Assembly (NCBI RefSeq): GCF_900277125.1
Contig: NZ_OPYN01000046.1
Coordinates: 37,333 to 101,332, forward strand
DNA from: Pseudomonas inefficax
GTDB taxonomy: Bacteria > Pseudomonadota > Gammaproteobacteria > Pseudomonadales > Pseudomonadaceae
Direction of reading: 5' to 3'
DNA length: 64,000 bases
Positions 38,627-47,415 of the stretch are shown here, one piece after another. The position numbers were made by a program, and so were the translations under genes. Below the pieces are notes generated by a model that had not been told where the DNA came from, searched no databases, and was given only the letters and a program-made list of their open reading frames with translations. Numbering within the stretch: position 1 is the first letter of the stretch; each line of letters begins with the position of its first letter.

Positions 38627-39082
38627 GTGCTGAAAAGGATGATTGCCCTGGCGGCACTGGCGTTGCCGATGCTGGCCGGGGCCGAGGAAATTGGCCAGGT
38701 GTCCACCGTGTTCAAGTTCCTCGGGCCGAATGACCGTATTGTGGTCGAGGCGTTCGACGACCCCAAGGTCGAGGGCGTGACCTGCTACCTGTCGCGGGCC
38801 AAGACGGGCGGTGTGAAGGGTGGGTTGGGGCTGGCGGAGGACCGGGCGGAGGCATCGATTGCCTGCCGTCAGGTCGGGCCGATCAGTTTCAAGGGTGAGC
38901 TGAAGGATGGCGAGGAAGTGTTCAAGGAACGCACTTCGCTGGTGTTCAAGACCATGCAGGTGGTGCGCTTCCTCGACAAGAAGCGCAATACCCTGGTGTA
39001 CCTGGTGTATAGCGACCGCATCGTTGAAGGTAGTCCGCAGAATGCGGTGACCGCGATTCCGATTCTGCCTTGGGCGCATTGA
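38627..39082 (+). CDS. creA: CreA-family exported protein
   Basis: The protein of about 151 residues has a signal peptide ([20 protein letters not shown]). The CreA core follows ([60 protein letters not shown]). The function is unknown. GTG 38627 lies eight bases after GAGG; GTG 38621 is too close and ATG 38639 too far. It follows proB by 10 bases, so it is probably co-transcribed. Confidence 0.85.
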   Translation: MLKRMIALAALALPMLAGAEEIGQVSTVFKFLGPNDRIVVEAFDDPKVEGVTCYLSRAKTGGVKGGLGLAEDRAEASIACRQVGPISFKGELKDGEEVFKERTSLVFKTMQVVRFLDKKRNTLVYLVYSDRIVEGSPQNAVTAIPILPWAH

Positions 39083-39100
39083 TCGCCTGGTAGATTTTTG

Positions 39101-39210
39101 GGAGGCCTTTGGCCTCCATTCGCAGCACAAGGCTGCTCCTACAAAGGTATGCGTACGCCGATCGATGTAGGAGCAGCCTTGTGCTGCGAATGGGCCGCAA
39201 AGCGGCCCCA
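39101..39210. repeat. REP inverted pair
   Basis: CGCAGCACAAGGCTGCTCCT and its inverse GTAGGAGCAGCCTTGTGCTG lie between convergent creA and mksB. Confidence 0.85.
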
Positions 39211-39216
39211 ATTACC

Positions 39217-42048
39217 TCAGGCCAATTCCTCGGCCTGATCCTCCCGCACAATCGCTTTCACTTCATCCCGACGGCTGATGAACTTCCAGTCCGCCTCGTC
39301 GATATAGATGCCATTCGGCCCGCTGCCGCCTTCCAGGTCGATCGCCACACGCGCCGACACCTGCGGCTTCACGCTCGCCAGGATCGGCACGAAGCCCAGC
39401 TGCAGGCTGGTTTCCAGCAGCGCAGCCTGGTTGCGTTCGTCGATGTCCGCCGCTTCGTCCAGGTAGTACGGCAGGCGGATGCGGCCGGCCAGGTCGCGGT
39501 CCATCAGGTGCAGCAACAGGTACATGTTGGTTAGCGCCTTGATGGTCATGGTGGTGCCGTTGGATGCCGCGCCGTCGATGTCGGCATGGATCACCGGCTG
39601 GCCGTTGACCTTGGTGATCTCGAACGCCAGCTCGAACAGGTCCTTCAGGCCCAGCTGGTTGTGGTTGGCCGCCACCAGCCGTGCCAGGTATTCCTTGGCC
39701 TCTTCGTTCTTGTTGTCCTGCTCGGCGCTCTGGGTCAGGTCGAATACCGACAGGGTTTCGCCTTCTTCGTACTGACCAGCGCTGTGGATGATCTGGTCGA
39801 TGTGCTTGAGCGCTTCCTTGTTCGGCGCCAGCACCACACGGAAGCTCTCCAGGTTGGATACCTGGCGCTTGTTGATCTCGCGGTTGAACAGAGCCAGCTG
39901 GTGCTCGAGGCTGTCGTAGTCGCTGCGGATGTTGCGCAGGGTCCGGGCGATGTCGGTGACTGCCGCGCGGCGGGCCTTGGCCAAGGTCAGGGCTTCGTCG
40001 GTGCGGTGCGCATAGGCATTCACCAGCAGTTGCAGGCGGCGCTCCATGTCGTCTTCGCTGTCGAACTTGGCCACGCCTTTCAGGCGCACCTGGGCGTACA
40101 GCGCCTCGATCTGGTTGTCCACCCGCTGCAGGCCCTGCCAGCTGTCCTGGTAGTCGTTGAGCAGTGGCAGCAGGTTGTCCATCGAGTCGTCGACGGCTTC
40201 CATGTACGGCGTGCCGTAGGGCAGGTCGGCCGGCAACAGCTGACGACGGCGCAGGGCGTCTTCCAGGGTGCGCTGCTTGGCTTCGAGGTCGCCGATCTGC
40301 CGGCCGACCAGCTGCAGCTTGGCCGACAGTTGCTGGACACGTTCGGTGAAGGCGTCGCTGGAGCGCTTGAGTTCGTCCTGGGCGGCTTCGAGCTGCGACA
40401 GCTGCTCCAGCTTCTCGGGCTCTTCGGCGGCCAGGGTTTCGCTGCGGCGGAAGTCTTCCAGCGCTTTTTGCGCGTCCAGTACTTCCTGGTACAGGGTTTC
40501 GGTCTGCGCCTTGGAGGCGGAGCGGTCGGCGGCCACGGCTTGCTGGGTCTTGAGCTGCTTGAGCTCCTTTTCCAGGCGCTCTTTCTGGTCGCGCAGGGCG
40601 GCACGGTCGGCCAGGGCCTGCAGTGCTGGCGGGTCGATGTGCGACAGGTCGATGGACAACCCCGGGGCTTCGAAGCGTTCGCCCTTGAAGCCGTCGAGCA
40701 CCGCCTCCAGCGATTTTACCCACAGGTCGCTGTCGTCCAGTTCGATACCACGGTCACCCAGCGGCAGACTGAACAGCGCGCCGTTGAACAGGCGCATCAG
40801 GCGGTCGACGTCCTGCTGCGAGAACTCTTCGCGCAGGCGGGCGTAGCTGTTGTTGTCGGCGTGGTCGAGCTGTTGCTTGACCTGCTTCAGGCGTTTTTCC
40901 AGGTCGCGGACGCGTTCGTCGAGGTCTTCGGCGCTGAACTGTCGCGACTGGGCCAGGGCGCCGGCCAGTTCGTCGTGGGCGTCCTTGGCCGCCAGCAGTT
41001 GCTGCTCCAGCACCTTGACGTCATCGACCAGGGCGAAGCGGTGCTTGAGCACCGACAACTCGCCCAGCCAGCGCTGGATACCGGTGATTTCACGCTCCAG
41101 GCGCATCAGTTCCTGGGTGCCGCCGCGCTGGTCGTTCTGCAGGCGGTCCTGCTCGCCACGGTAGTGCTCGGCCTGGATCACCAGCTCTTCCTTGCGCGCC
41201 ATGGCGTATTCCTGCCAGGTGCCCAGCAGGGTGTCGAGCACTGGCGAAATGCGGTGCAGCTTGCCGCGCAAGATGTCGCGCTGGGCCACGCCACCGGCCA
41301 GGGCCTCGACCAGCGGGCCGGCGGCGACCAGGGCGTTGTAGTCCTGCTCCATGCGGCGCACGTCGCGGAAGGCTTCCTCGCAGGCGGCGATGTAGTCGAC
41401 GCTGCCGGAGCGCAGGCTGTGCTCGAAGGCGTCGAGGAACAGCTGCTTGAGCTTGGCGGCGGTGATTTCGCGCATGTGCAACAGGTTGATGAACAGCGCA
41501 CGGAAGGTTTTCAGGCTTTGCTCGCTGGTCGAGCGCAGCGGGATCATGGTCAGGTCCAGCGGCACCGAGGTGTGGCCGCCGACCAGCAGCCGGCGCAGTT
41601 CGTCCGGCTTCAGCTCGTAGGCCTTGATCCCCAGGCGCTCGAGGTTGGTGAACAGCTCTTTCTGGCGCAGGCAGGTGTCGTTCTTCTGGTAGTGGGCCAG
41701 GTCCAGTTCGCCCTTGTAGGCAAAGAACTGGTGGCCGAAACCGCCGCCCGGGCCGCGGCCGACCACGCCGATGACATGCGGGCCGTGGGGCAGGCTCAGT
41801 TCGCAGAGAATGTACGAGGTGTCGCTGGCGAAGTAGAAGCGGCGCGACTGCTCGAGGCTGTACTTGCCGAAGCTCATGTCCGACATGCGCGCCAGGATCG
41901 GGAACTGCAGGGCGTTGATCGACGCCGATTTACCCAGGTTGTTGGCACCGTATACCGACAGTGGATGCTCCAGCGGGAACAGGCCAAGGCTGTAGCCGGC
42001 GGTGTTGAGCAGTGCGAAGCGGCGGATGCCGTAGCGTTCCTGGCTCAT
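39217..42048 (-). CDS. mksB: MksB, SMC-like condensin ATPase
   Basis: The 943-residue protein has an N-terminal ATPase half with Walker A GANNLGKS (residues 34-41). Long coiled coils follow (for example QLDHADNNSYARLREEFSQQ and ELKRSSDAFTERVQQLSAKL) around a central hinge-like segment. The C-terminal half has TMTIKALTNMYLLLHLMDRD and a Walker-B-like YYLDEAADIDE. It is the motor of the MukBEF-like MksBEF complex that folds chromosomes. It is last in the operon mksF-mksE-mksB and its ATG overlaps the mksE stop by four bases. No mksG/jetD nuclease gene is seen. Confidence 0.93.
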   Translation of the reverse strand: MSQERYGIRRFALLNTAGYSLGLFPLEHPLSVYGANNLGKSASINALQFPILARMSDMSFGKYSLEQSRRFYFASDTSYILCELSLPHGPHVIGVVGRGPGGGFGHQFFAYKGELDLAHYQKNDTCLRQKELFTNLERLGIKAYELKPDELRRLLVGGHTSVPLDLTMIPLRSTSEQSLKTFRALFINLLHMREITAAKLKQLFLDAFEHSLRSGSVDYIAACEEAFRDVRRMEQDYNALVAAGPLVEALAGGVAQRDILRGKLHRISPVLDTLLGTWQEYAMARKEELVIQAEHYRGEQDRLQNDQRGGTQELMRLEREITGIQRWLGELSVLKHRFALVDDVKVLEQQLLAAKDAHDELAGALAQSRQFSAEDLDERVRDLEKRLKQVKQQLDHADNNSYARLREEFSQQDVDRLMRLFNGALFSLPLGDRGIELDDSDLWVKSLEAVLDGFKGERFEAPGLSIDLSHIDPPALQALADRAALRDQKERLEKELKQLKTQQAVAADRSASKAQTETLYQEVLDAQKALEDFRRSETLAAEEPEKLEQLSQLEAAQDELKRSSDAFTERVQQLSAKLQLVGRQIGDLEAKQRTLEDALRRRQLLPADLPYGTPYMEAVDDSMDNLLPLLNDYQDSWQGLQRVDNQIEALYAQVRLKGVAKFDSEDDMERRLQLLVNAYAHRTDEALTLAKARRAAVTDIARTLRNIRSDYDSLEHQLALFNREINKRQVSNLESFRVVLAPNKEALKHIDQIIHSAGQYEEGETLSVFDLTQSAEQDNKNEEAKEYLARLVAANHNQLGLKDLFELAFEITKVNGQPVIHADIDGAASNGTTMTIKALTNMYLLLHLMDRDLAGRIRLPYYLDEAADIDERNQAALLETSLQLGFVPILASVKPQVSARVAIDLEGGSGPNGIYIDEADWKFISRRDEVKAIVREDQAEELA

Positions 42049-42752
42049 GCGTCAATCTCCTGTTGCTCTTCGCGGATCGCCCGGGCCAGGGCTTCCTCTT
42101 CGCTTTCCTCGCCCTCGAAGGGGCTGAGGTCGAGCGGGTCGTCGGTGCGGTTGAGTTCTTCGGGGCTTTCTTCCTCGACCAGCACCGGGGTCGGCAGCGG
42201 CAGGTCGCTGTGCAGGGTGGCCGCCAGGTCGCGGTCCTGCTGCACGGCCAGGCACACATCGAGGAACCGGTGCATCGGCGGCAGGAAGCGGTAGATGCCG
42301 CCTTCCTCGAAGGCGAAGCCTAGCTGGGTCATGCGGCGCAGGATTTTTTCTTCCAGCTCGTCCACGGTCTGCACTTCGGCCTGCAGGAACAGGTCGCGGT
42401 ACTTGTCCAGCAGCGAGGGCAGTTCGTCACGGCCGATGCTGCCGCCATCGAGCACGGCCATCGGGTCGCGGCCCTGGTCGGCCAGGTGTTCGACCAGGAT
42501 GAAGGTGAATAGCGACAGGCGCTGCGCGGTCTTGTTGACCTGCGCGGCAGTCATGTCCGGCACGAAGTAGTAGAAGCCACGGGTATCGCACACCAGTTCG
42601 AAGCCCAGGGCCTTGAACAGGGTGCGGTACTGGTCCTGGAAGTTCGACAGCTGGGCGTACAGCTCGGGGTCGCGGCGGCTGACGTGGAAGCCTTTGAACA
42701 GCTCGCGGAAGATCGGCGCGAGCTGGGACAGTTCGGAAAGATCAAGATGCAT
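42045..42752 (-). CDS. mksE: MksE condensin subunit
   Basis: The 235-residue protein (MHLDLSELSQLAPIFRELFK, then DPELYAQLSNFQDQYRTLFK) has the winged-helix MukE-like fold expected of MksE, with an acidic C-terminal tail (EGEESEEEALARAIREEQQE). It bridges the kleisin MksF and the SMC MksB. It overlaps mksF by 11 bases and mksB by 4, so translation is coupled. Confidence 0.9.
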   Translation of the reverse strand: MHLDLSELSQLAPIFRELFKGFHVSRRDPELYAQLSNFQDQYRTLFKALGFELVCDTRGFYYFVPDMTAAQVNKTAQRLSLFTFILVEHLADQGRDPMAVLDGGSIGRDELPSLLDKYRDLFLQAEVQTVDELEEKILRRMTQLGFAFEEGGIYRFLPPMHRFLDVCLAVQQDRDLAATLHSDLPLPTPVLVEEESPEELNRTDDPLDLSPFEGEESEEEALARAIREEQQEIDA

Positions 42753-44031
42753 GGGCTGGGCTCGCGTTGGATTCGGTAGGCGCGCTGGCGGCGTCTTCGC
42801 GGCTGGAGGTCAGGGCGAACGAGCGCAGGCTGACCAGGTGTTCCTGGGTGATGTACTCGCGGCGGTCGAGGCGTTCGCGCTTGAAGCGCTTTTCCCGCGA
42901 CAGGCGCGAGAACCAGTACAGCAGCTCGTCGGTGGCGCCTTCGGGTTCCTGCTCCAGCAGCCAGACCATCAGGTCGGGCAGCGGCAGGGCCTGTTCGCAG
43001 CGTTCGGCCATTTCCTTGACCGTACGCGGTGCACGGGGCAGGGCGCCGGACTGGGTCTTGTGGGCCTTGGGGAAGCGCGCCGGCTTGGGCTCGAAGCGGG
43101 CCAGGGCGTAGACATAGGCTTCCACCTGGCTGGCGCTGCCGAGGAAGGTGCTTTGCGGGCGGGTGAACATCGGCATGGCCGCTTGCGGTACGGCGTCGAT
43201 GCCCTTGCGCCGGATCACCGACAGGGCCAGCGCGGCGCCACGGGTCACGGCGTTGTGCCGGCGGGCTTCTTCACGCAGCGGCAGCAACAGTTCGCGGGCG
43301 TGACGCAGGGTCAGCTGGGCGCTGGTCTGCATTTCCAGGATGCGCGCGTGAGTGCGCAGCAGCATGTCGTCGTCGACCAGGTGGCCCAGGCGCGCCTGTT
43401 CGCCCAGCAGCTTCAGCAGCACGGTCTCGACCTTGCGCACGCCCTGTTCGAAGGCGCCGTCGGCGTTGACCAGCTGGATCATCGGCTCGACGTACTCGTC
43501 CCAGGTCGCCAGTACTTCGGCATAGCGCTGGCGCAGCGGGATCTGGCGGTTGCTGGTCTTGGCCCGCTCGGCCACGGCCACCAGTGCCTGCTCGTCGTTG
43601 TCGAGCTTCTTCAGTACATCGCGCACGCGCATGTCGAGCAGGCGCAGCTGGCGTGCCAGGTCGTCGCTGTCGCGGTTGTCGAAGGCGTCCTGGATATGCC
43701 CGGCCAGGCGTTCCAGGTGGCGCAGGTAGGCTTCGATCTCCAGGCACAGGCCCAGCCGGTGTTCGCGGCGCAGGTAGGCGAGGAAGTCATGGATCTGCGC
43801 GTTGAGCTCGAAACGGTTCGGGCTCTTGGCCACGGGGACCAGGATATCCAGACGGATCCACACGTCGAGCAGCTGGGTGATGTCCTGCGGGGTGCTCTCG
43901 ACCTGCTGGCGGCCCACATGCTGACGCAATTCGACCAGGCTCAGGGTGCCCTGGTCGAAACGCTCGCACAGCGGCTCGATCAGGGCCCAGTGTTCGGCTA
44001 GGGCGCGCAGGACGCGCTTGGGTTCGATCAT
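42742..44031 (-). CDS. mksF: MksF kleisin-like condensin subunit
   Basis: The 429-residue protein begins MIEPKRVLRALAEHWALIEP. It is helical, with a winged-helix N-terminus (LVELRQHVGRQQVESTPQDI) and middle coiled coils (LARQLRLLDMRVRDVLKKLD). As kleisin it should join the heads of the MksB dimer. ATG 44031 is preferred to an upstream in-frame ATG at 44076 that would add a non-conserved stretch. It heads the operon. Confidence 0.9.
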   Translation of the reverse strand: MIEPKRVLRALAEHWALIEPLCERFDQGTLSLVELRQHVGRQQVESTPQDITQLLDVWIRLDILVPVAKSPNRFELNAQIHDFLAYLRREHRLGLCLEIEAYLRHLERLAGHIQDAFDNRDSDDLARQLRLLDMRVRDVLKKLDNDEQALVAVAERAKTSNRQIPLRQRYAEVLATWDEYVEPMIQLVNADGAFEQGVRKVETVLLKLLGEQARLGHLVDDDMLLRTHARILEMQTSAQLTLRHARELLLPLREEARRHNAVTRGAALALSVIRRKGIDAVPQAAMPMFTRPQSTFLGSASQVEAYVYALARFEPKPARFPKAHKTQSGALPRAPRTVKEMAERCEQALPLPDLMVWLLEQEPEGATDELLYWFSRLSREKRFKRERLDRREYITQEHLVSLRSFALTSSREDAASAPTESNASPAHAS

Positions 44032-44143
44032 TGGCTTCGACTCGTTGCCAAGAAAAAGGGGGCGATTGTACTGCATCCGGGGGGGAGGTTTTCACCCCTT
44101 GGTCTGTAATGAGCGATAACCTTGATCCGTGCAGGGGATTCAC

Positions 44144-44224
44144 TGGCCTCTTCGCGGGTGAACCCGCTCCCACAGGCACTGCACAAGGCCCTGTGGGAGC
44201 GGGTTCACCCGCGAAGAGGCCGGT
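44144..44224. repeat. REP inverted pair
   Basis: TTCGCGGGTGAACCCGCTCC and CTGTGGGAGCGGGTTCACCC in inverse order between divergent mksF and holD. Confidence 0.85.
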
Positions 44225-44315
44225 ACAGACAACAAAAATCCGCTGACCAGTTGCGGCACTAGAATGCCAACAGCGTTAGAATGCCCCACTGTCTCCACCC
44301 CTCGGATACCCGCTC

Positions 44316-45101
44316 TTGCTCACCGAACCCCGTCGCCGCGCCTACCTTTCCGCCATGCAAGTGGTGCACTGGCTGCCGCGCGCCGAGCTGCCGTTCGCCG
44401 CACCGTCGCGGCCCGAGCTGCTGATGCCGGTGGCGCCGGTCGAGGACCTCGATTTCGACGTCAGGCCGGCACCGGCTGCTACCGAGGCACCAGCCGCCCC
44501 CCAGGCTCGCTCCGGCGAGCGGCCGAAAATCGAGATTCCGCGCCCGGGCAGTGCGCCAAAACCGGCCACCAAACCAGCCGAGGCCGAGGAGCAGGCCGCG
44601 CCACCGCGCCCGGCCCCGGTGCCGCCTCCGCGCTTTTCGCTGCAGCTGCTGCGCGCCGGCAGCTGCCTGCTGCTGGTGGAGCTGGCCACCGGCCAACCGT
44701 TCCAGAGCCGCGATCCGTCCTACCTGCTGCTCAAGGACATGCTGCGCGCCGCCGGGCTGCCCGACGCCCCGCAGATCATCGGCGAGCCGGTGCGCTGGCC
44801 GCTGCTGGTGCGCGGCAACATGGACCAGGGCCCGGAGGCCGCGCGCGATTTCGTCCAGGGCTTTGTCCAGGCGCGCCTGGAAGAGGCCCCGTGCAGCTGC
44901 CTGTGGCTGATCGGCCTGCCAGCTTTGCGCTTTGCCGCCAACGCCGACGGCGAAGCCTATTACCAAACCCTGAAGCTCGAGGGCCTGGGCGAAGCCTGGG
45001 CCTTGCCGGGCCTTGAACTGTTGATGGACGAGCCGCAGCGCAAGGCGGACGTCTGGAAAGCCATGCGCCAGCTGATGGCGCGCTGGAAGAGCGTTGAATG
45101 A
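44316..45101 (+). CDS. holD: Probable DNA polymerase III psi subunit (pseudomonad type)
   Basis: The 261-residue protein has an N-terminal RRRAYLSAMQVVHWLPRAEL that aligns with the chi-binding start of E. coli psi (RR-W..LGI-QW). A ~60-residue Pro/Ala linker (ATEAPAAPQARSGERPKIEI) follows, then a globular C-terminal half (LLVELATGQPFQSRDPSYLL). It overlaps rimI by four bases, the same holD-rimI order as E. coli. I recall that pseudomonads have an enlarged, cryptic psi. TTG 44316 keeps the RR-W motif; ATG 44355 would lose part of it. The proline-rich linker invites wrong TonB labels. Confidence 0.75.
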   Translation: MLTEPRRRAYLSAMQVVHWLPRAELPFAAPSRPELLMPVAPVEDLDFDVRPAPAATEAPAAPQARSGERPKIEIPRPGSAPKPATKPAEAEEQAAPPRPAPVPPPRFSLQLLRAGSCLLLVELATGQPFQSRDPSYLLLKDMLRAAGLPDAPQIIGEPVRWPLLVRGNMDQGPEAARDFVQGFVQARLEEAPCSCLWLIGLPALRFAANADGEAYYQTLKLEGLGEAWALPGLELLMDEPQRKADVWKAMRQLMARWKSVE

Positions 45102-45553
45102 GTGACTCGATCAGCTTCCGCCCGATGACCGAGGCGGATCTGGATGCTGTACTTAAGATCGAATATGCCGCGTTCAGTCATCCCTGGACCCGCGGGATCT
45201 TTCAGGATGCGCTCAAATCGTACGAAGTCTGGCTGATGTTCGACGGCCAGCAGCAGGTGGGCCATGGCGTGATCAACGTGATCATCGACGAGGCGCACCT
45301 GCTCAACATCACCGTCAAGCCGGAAAACCAGGGCCGCGGCCTGGGCCTGCGCCTGCTCGAGCACCTGATGGCCCGGGCCTACCAGCTCAATGGCCGCGAG
45401 TGCTTCCTGGAAGTGCGCGCAAGCAACCAGTCGGCCTATCGTTTGTACGAGCGCTACGGTTTCAACGAAATCGGCCGCCGCCGCGACTACTACCCGGTTG
45501 CCGGCGGCCGTGAGGATGCGCTGGTGATGGCCTGTACCCTGCTCGAAGACTGA
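45098..45553 (+). CDS. rimI: Ribosomal protein S18 alanine N-acetyltransferase
   Basis: The 151-residue GNAT enzyme shows MTEADLDAVLKIEYAAFSHP, the acetyl-CoA loop VKPENQGRGLGLRLLEHLMA, LEVRASNQSAYRLYERYGF and NEIGRRRDYYPVAGGREDAL, which are RimI hallmarks. It acetylates the N-terminus of S18. It is translationally coupled to holD. Confidence 0.95.
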   Translation: MSDSISFRPMTEADLDAVLKIEYAAFSHPWTRGIFQDALKSYEVWLMFDGQQQVGHGVINVIIDEAHLLNITVKPENQGRGLGLRLLEHLMARAYQLNGRECFLEVRASNQSAYRLYERYGFNEIGRRRDYYPVAGGREDALVMACTLLED

Positions 45554-45564
45554 GCAGGCCTGCA

Positions 45565-45600
45565 CGGGCCCTTTCGCGGGCACGCCCGCGAAAGGGCCGG
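45565..45600. repeat. Single long palindrome (REP-type) between convergent genes
   Basis: CGGGCCCTTTCGCGGGC and GCCCGCGAAAGGGCCGG form a near-perfect 17-bp stem, which could also stop transcription from both sides. Confidence 0.7.
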
Positions 45601-45608
45601 TGTGTCGA

Positions 45609-46766
45609 TCACAAATCCTGCGGCTGAACCTCGGCCGGCTTGTCCAGCTCGCGCAGGCTTCTGGTCACGCTGCCGGTATTGCATTTTGCCGCCGCCTGCT
45701 CCGGTGTGTACTTGCGCACGGTGCGGAAGAACAGCTCGCAGGTCTGTTTCTTCTGTGTAACCTGCCACTTGGTCGAGCAGGCATCCAGCGTCAGCTTGGC
45801 ATCGGCCCGTTGATTGCGCCCCATCCCTGCCTGCCAGCAGGCCGCTGTCAGGTCTTGTCCCATCATCTTCAACCCGGCAGCGTCGGCTGCATCCTGGTCG
45901 CCACCGTGGCTGTCCTTGTTCGCCGCATACCATATGGCGCTGGGGTGGTTGGCGCCCAGCACCGGCACCTTGGCCCCTGGCTGCGGACTGATGCTGACCA
46001 GGCCCAGTACATTCACCTGCGGCCCGTACTGCTGCTGGATCCAGCTGCGTACCGGCGCGCCGAATGCCACCATCGGCAGAGGCCTGGCGGGGTTTTGCAG
46101 AGTCATCTCGCTGACCATTCGCACCTGGTAGTCCTTGAAGTAGGTGTAGGTTTCCTTCAGCGTTTCACCCGCGCTGGCGGGGGCGGCGATGGGAGCGATA
46201 TCGATAATGGTCTGGTAGGCCGGGGTCTGGCCGGCGTCAACGCCGTTGAATGTCAAAAGCTCCGCCCAGCGGTCGGTGGTGTTGGAGCGCAGGTAGTCCT
46301 GGGCCTGGGTCAGCGAGTAGTCCGGCGGGAAGTGCAGCAGTTCGATGCTGCGGCGATTCTGTAGGGCCATACCCAGTGGCAGGAACAGATACCAGTCATA
46401 GGACCATTTGCCTTCCTCGTTCAGCCGGGTGGCCGCCTGATAGGCAAGATCGCCGCTGTCGAGCAGCTTGCGCAGGGGTTTTGCATAGTTGGCGGGTACG
46501 CCACTGATGGTTGCGTGCAGGCGATCGTTGTCGCGGCTTACATGCACCTGGGCCGCGGCATGGCCGTCGCGGCGGACGCTCTGGGTCAGGTAGTGTTCTA
46601 CGGTTTGCTCCAGGGTCCAGTCGCGATAACAGATCACGTGGCAGTTGTTGGGGAAGGCGAAAAGGCGGGTGACGCGCTGGGCGTCGCCCAGGTCGATTCG
46701 CGCATCGGCGGCGGCAAGGCCGCTGAAGGCCAGGGCGGCAAGGCTCGGTAATGCCATCTTGTGCAT
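45609..46766 (-). CDS. Exported hypothetical protein, 385 residues
   Basis: A signal peptide (MHKMALPSLAALAFSGLAAA) precedes a large secreted or periplasmic domain. It has NNCHVICYRDWTLEQTVEHY, paired cysteines towards the C-terminus (LTAACWQAGMG, LDACSTKWQV, TCELFFRTV, AAKCNTGSV) and many tyrosine/tryptophan residues. The start at 46766 follows AAGGAG. No family is recalled. It is divergent from the M15-like gene with only 67 bases between, so they may share control. Confidence 0.7.
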   Translation of the reverse strand: MHKMALPSLAALAFSGLAAADARIDLGDAQRVTRLFAFPNNCHVICYRDWTLEQTVEHYLTQSVRRDGHAAAQVHVSRDNDRLHATISGVPANYAKPLRKLLDSGDLAYQAATRLNEEGKWSYDWYLFLPLGMALQNRRSIELLHFPPDYSLTQAQDYLRSNTTDRWAELLTFNGVDAGQTPAYQTIIDIAPIAAPASAGETLKETYTYFKDYQVRMVSEMTLQNPARPLPMVAFGAPVRSWIQQQYGPQVNVLGLVSISPQPGAKVPVLGANHPSAIWYAANKDSHGGDQDAADAAGLKMMGQDLTAACWQAGMGRNQRADAKLTLDACSTKWQVTQKKQTCELFFRTVRKYTPEQAAAKCNTGSVTRSLRELDKPAEVQPQDL

Positions 46767-46833
46767 GCTTAACTCCTTGTTGGGCGCAGCCGTATTCGGC
46801 AGCGTGGCACATACTGTGGCAAGGGGAGCAGGG

Positions 46834-47415
46834 ATGAAAAGTGCTGGATGGCTGCCGCTGGTGCTGGGCATGCTGGGTGCAGGGGCGCAGGCCGATGAGC
46901 GTGATATCTGGTTGTTCGCGCAATGGGCTGGAGACCATCAGACCCGGCCGTTTCGCGAGATGCTGGTGGATGCCCGCCTGTATGGCGTGGTGCCGATCCA
47001 TCAGTTGCTGCGTTCGGCTTCGGACTGGAAGCTATGCCGCGCGTCCCCCTTCGCCGTGCCACCTGCCAGCAACTGGCCGCAAGTGCGGTCAACGCTCTCG
47101 CTGATCAAGACGCTCGACGAGCAAGGCATCCTGCGCCAGTTCGAGGTGGTTTCGGCCTACCGCGATCCACGCCTGAACGCCTGCGCCGGCGGGGCGGCCA
47201 ACAGCGCGCATACCCGCGCGTTCGCCGTCGATATCCTGCTACCCGACTGGGCGGACCCCAACCCGCTGTGCCGTTTCTGGCAGCAGTATGGCCAGGCCTG
47301 GAACATGGGCCTGGGGCGCTATCCGTCCGGGCGCATACATGTGGATACTGCGGGTTACCGTACCTGGGGTGGTGACGGCCGTGCGGGTTCGTCGTTCTGT
47401 ATCAAGCCCAGATGA
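46834..47415 (+). CDS. Exported M15/DUF882-like peptidase
   Basis: The 193-residue protein has a signal peptide (MKSAGWLPLVLGMLGAGAQA). Its C-terminal zinc-peptidase region has VVSAYRDPRLN, SAHTRAFAVDI (His and Asp ligands) and GRIHVDTAG (third His), the pattern of D-Ala-D-Ala carboxypeptidase-type M15 enzymes. A role in murein trimming is inferred. AAGGGGAG precedes ATG 46834. Its 3' end overlaps the convergent LysR gene by 61 bases. Confidence 0.75.
   Translation: MKSAGWLPLVLGMLGAGAQADERDIWLFAQWAGDHQTRPFREMLVDARLYGVVPIHQLLRSASDWKLCRASPFAVPPASNWPQVRSTLSLIKTLDEQGILRQFEVVSAYRDPRLNACAGGAANSAHTRAFAVDILLPDWADPNPLCRFWQQYGQAWNMGLGRYPSGRIHVDTAGYRTWGGDGRAGSSFCIKPR

Noticed and set aside
39586..42294. 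902-codon open frame on the plus strand
   Set aside because: It is the mirror of mksB, which has clear SMC features and an operon context.
44316..45101. TonB-like energy transducer
   Set aside because: The Pro/Ala linker is the only similarity; there is no membrane anchor or TonB C-terminal domain, and overlap with rimI points to psi.
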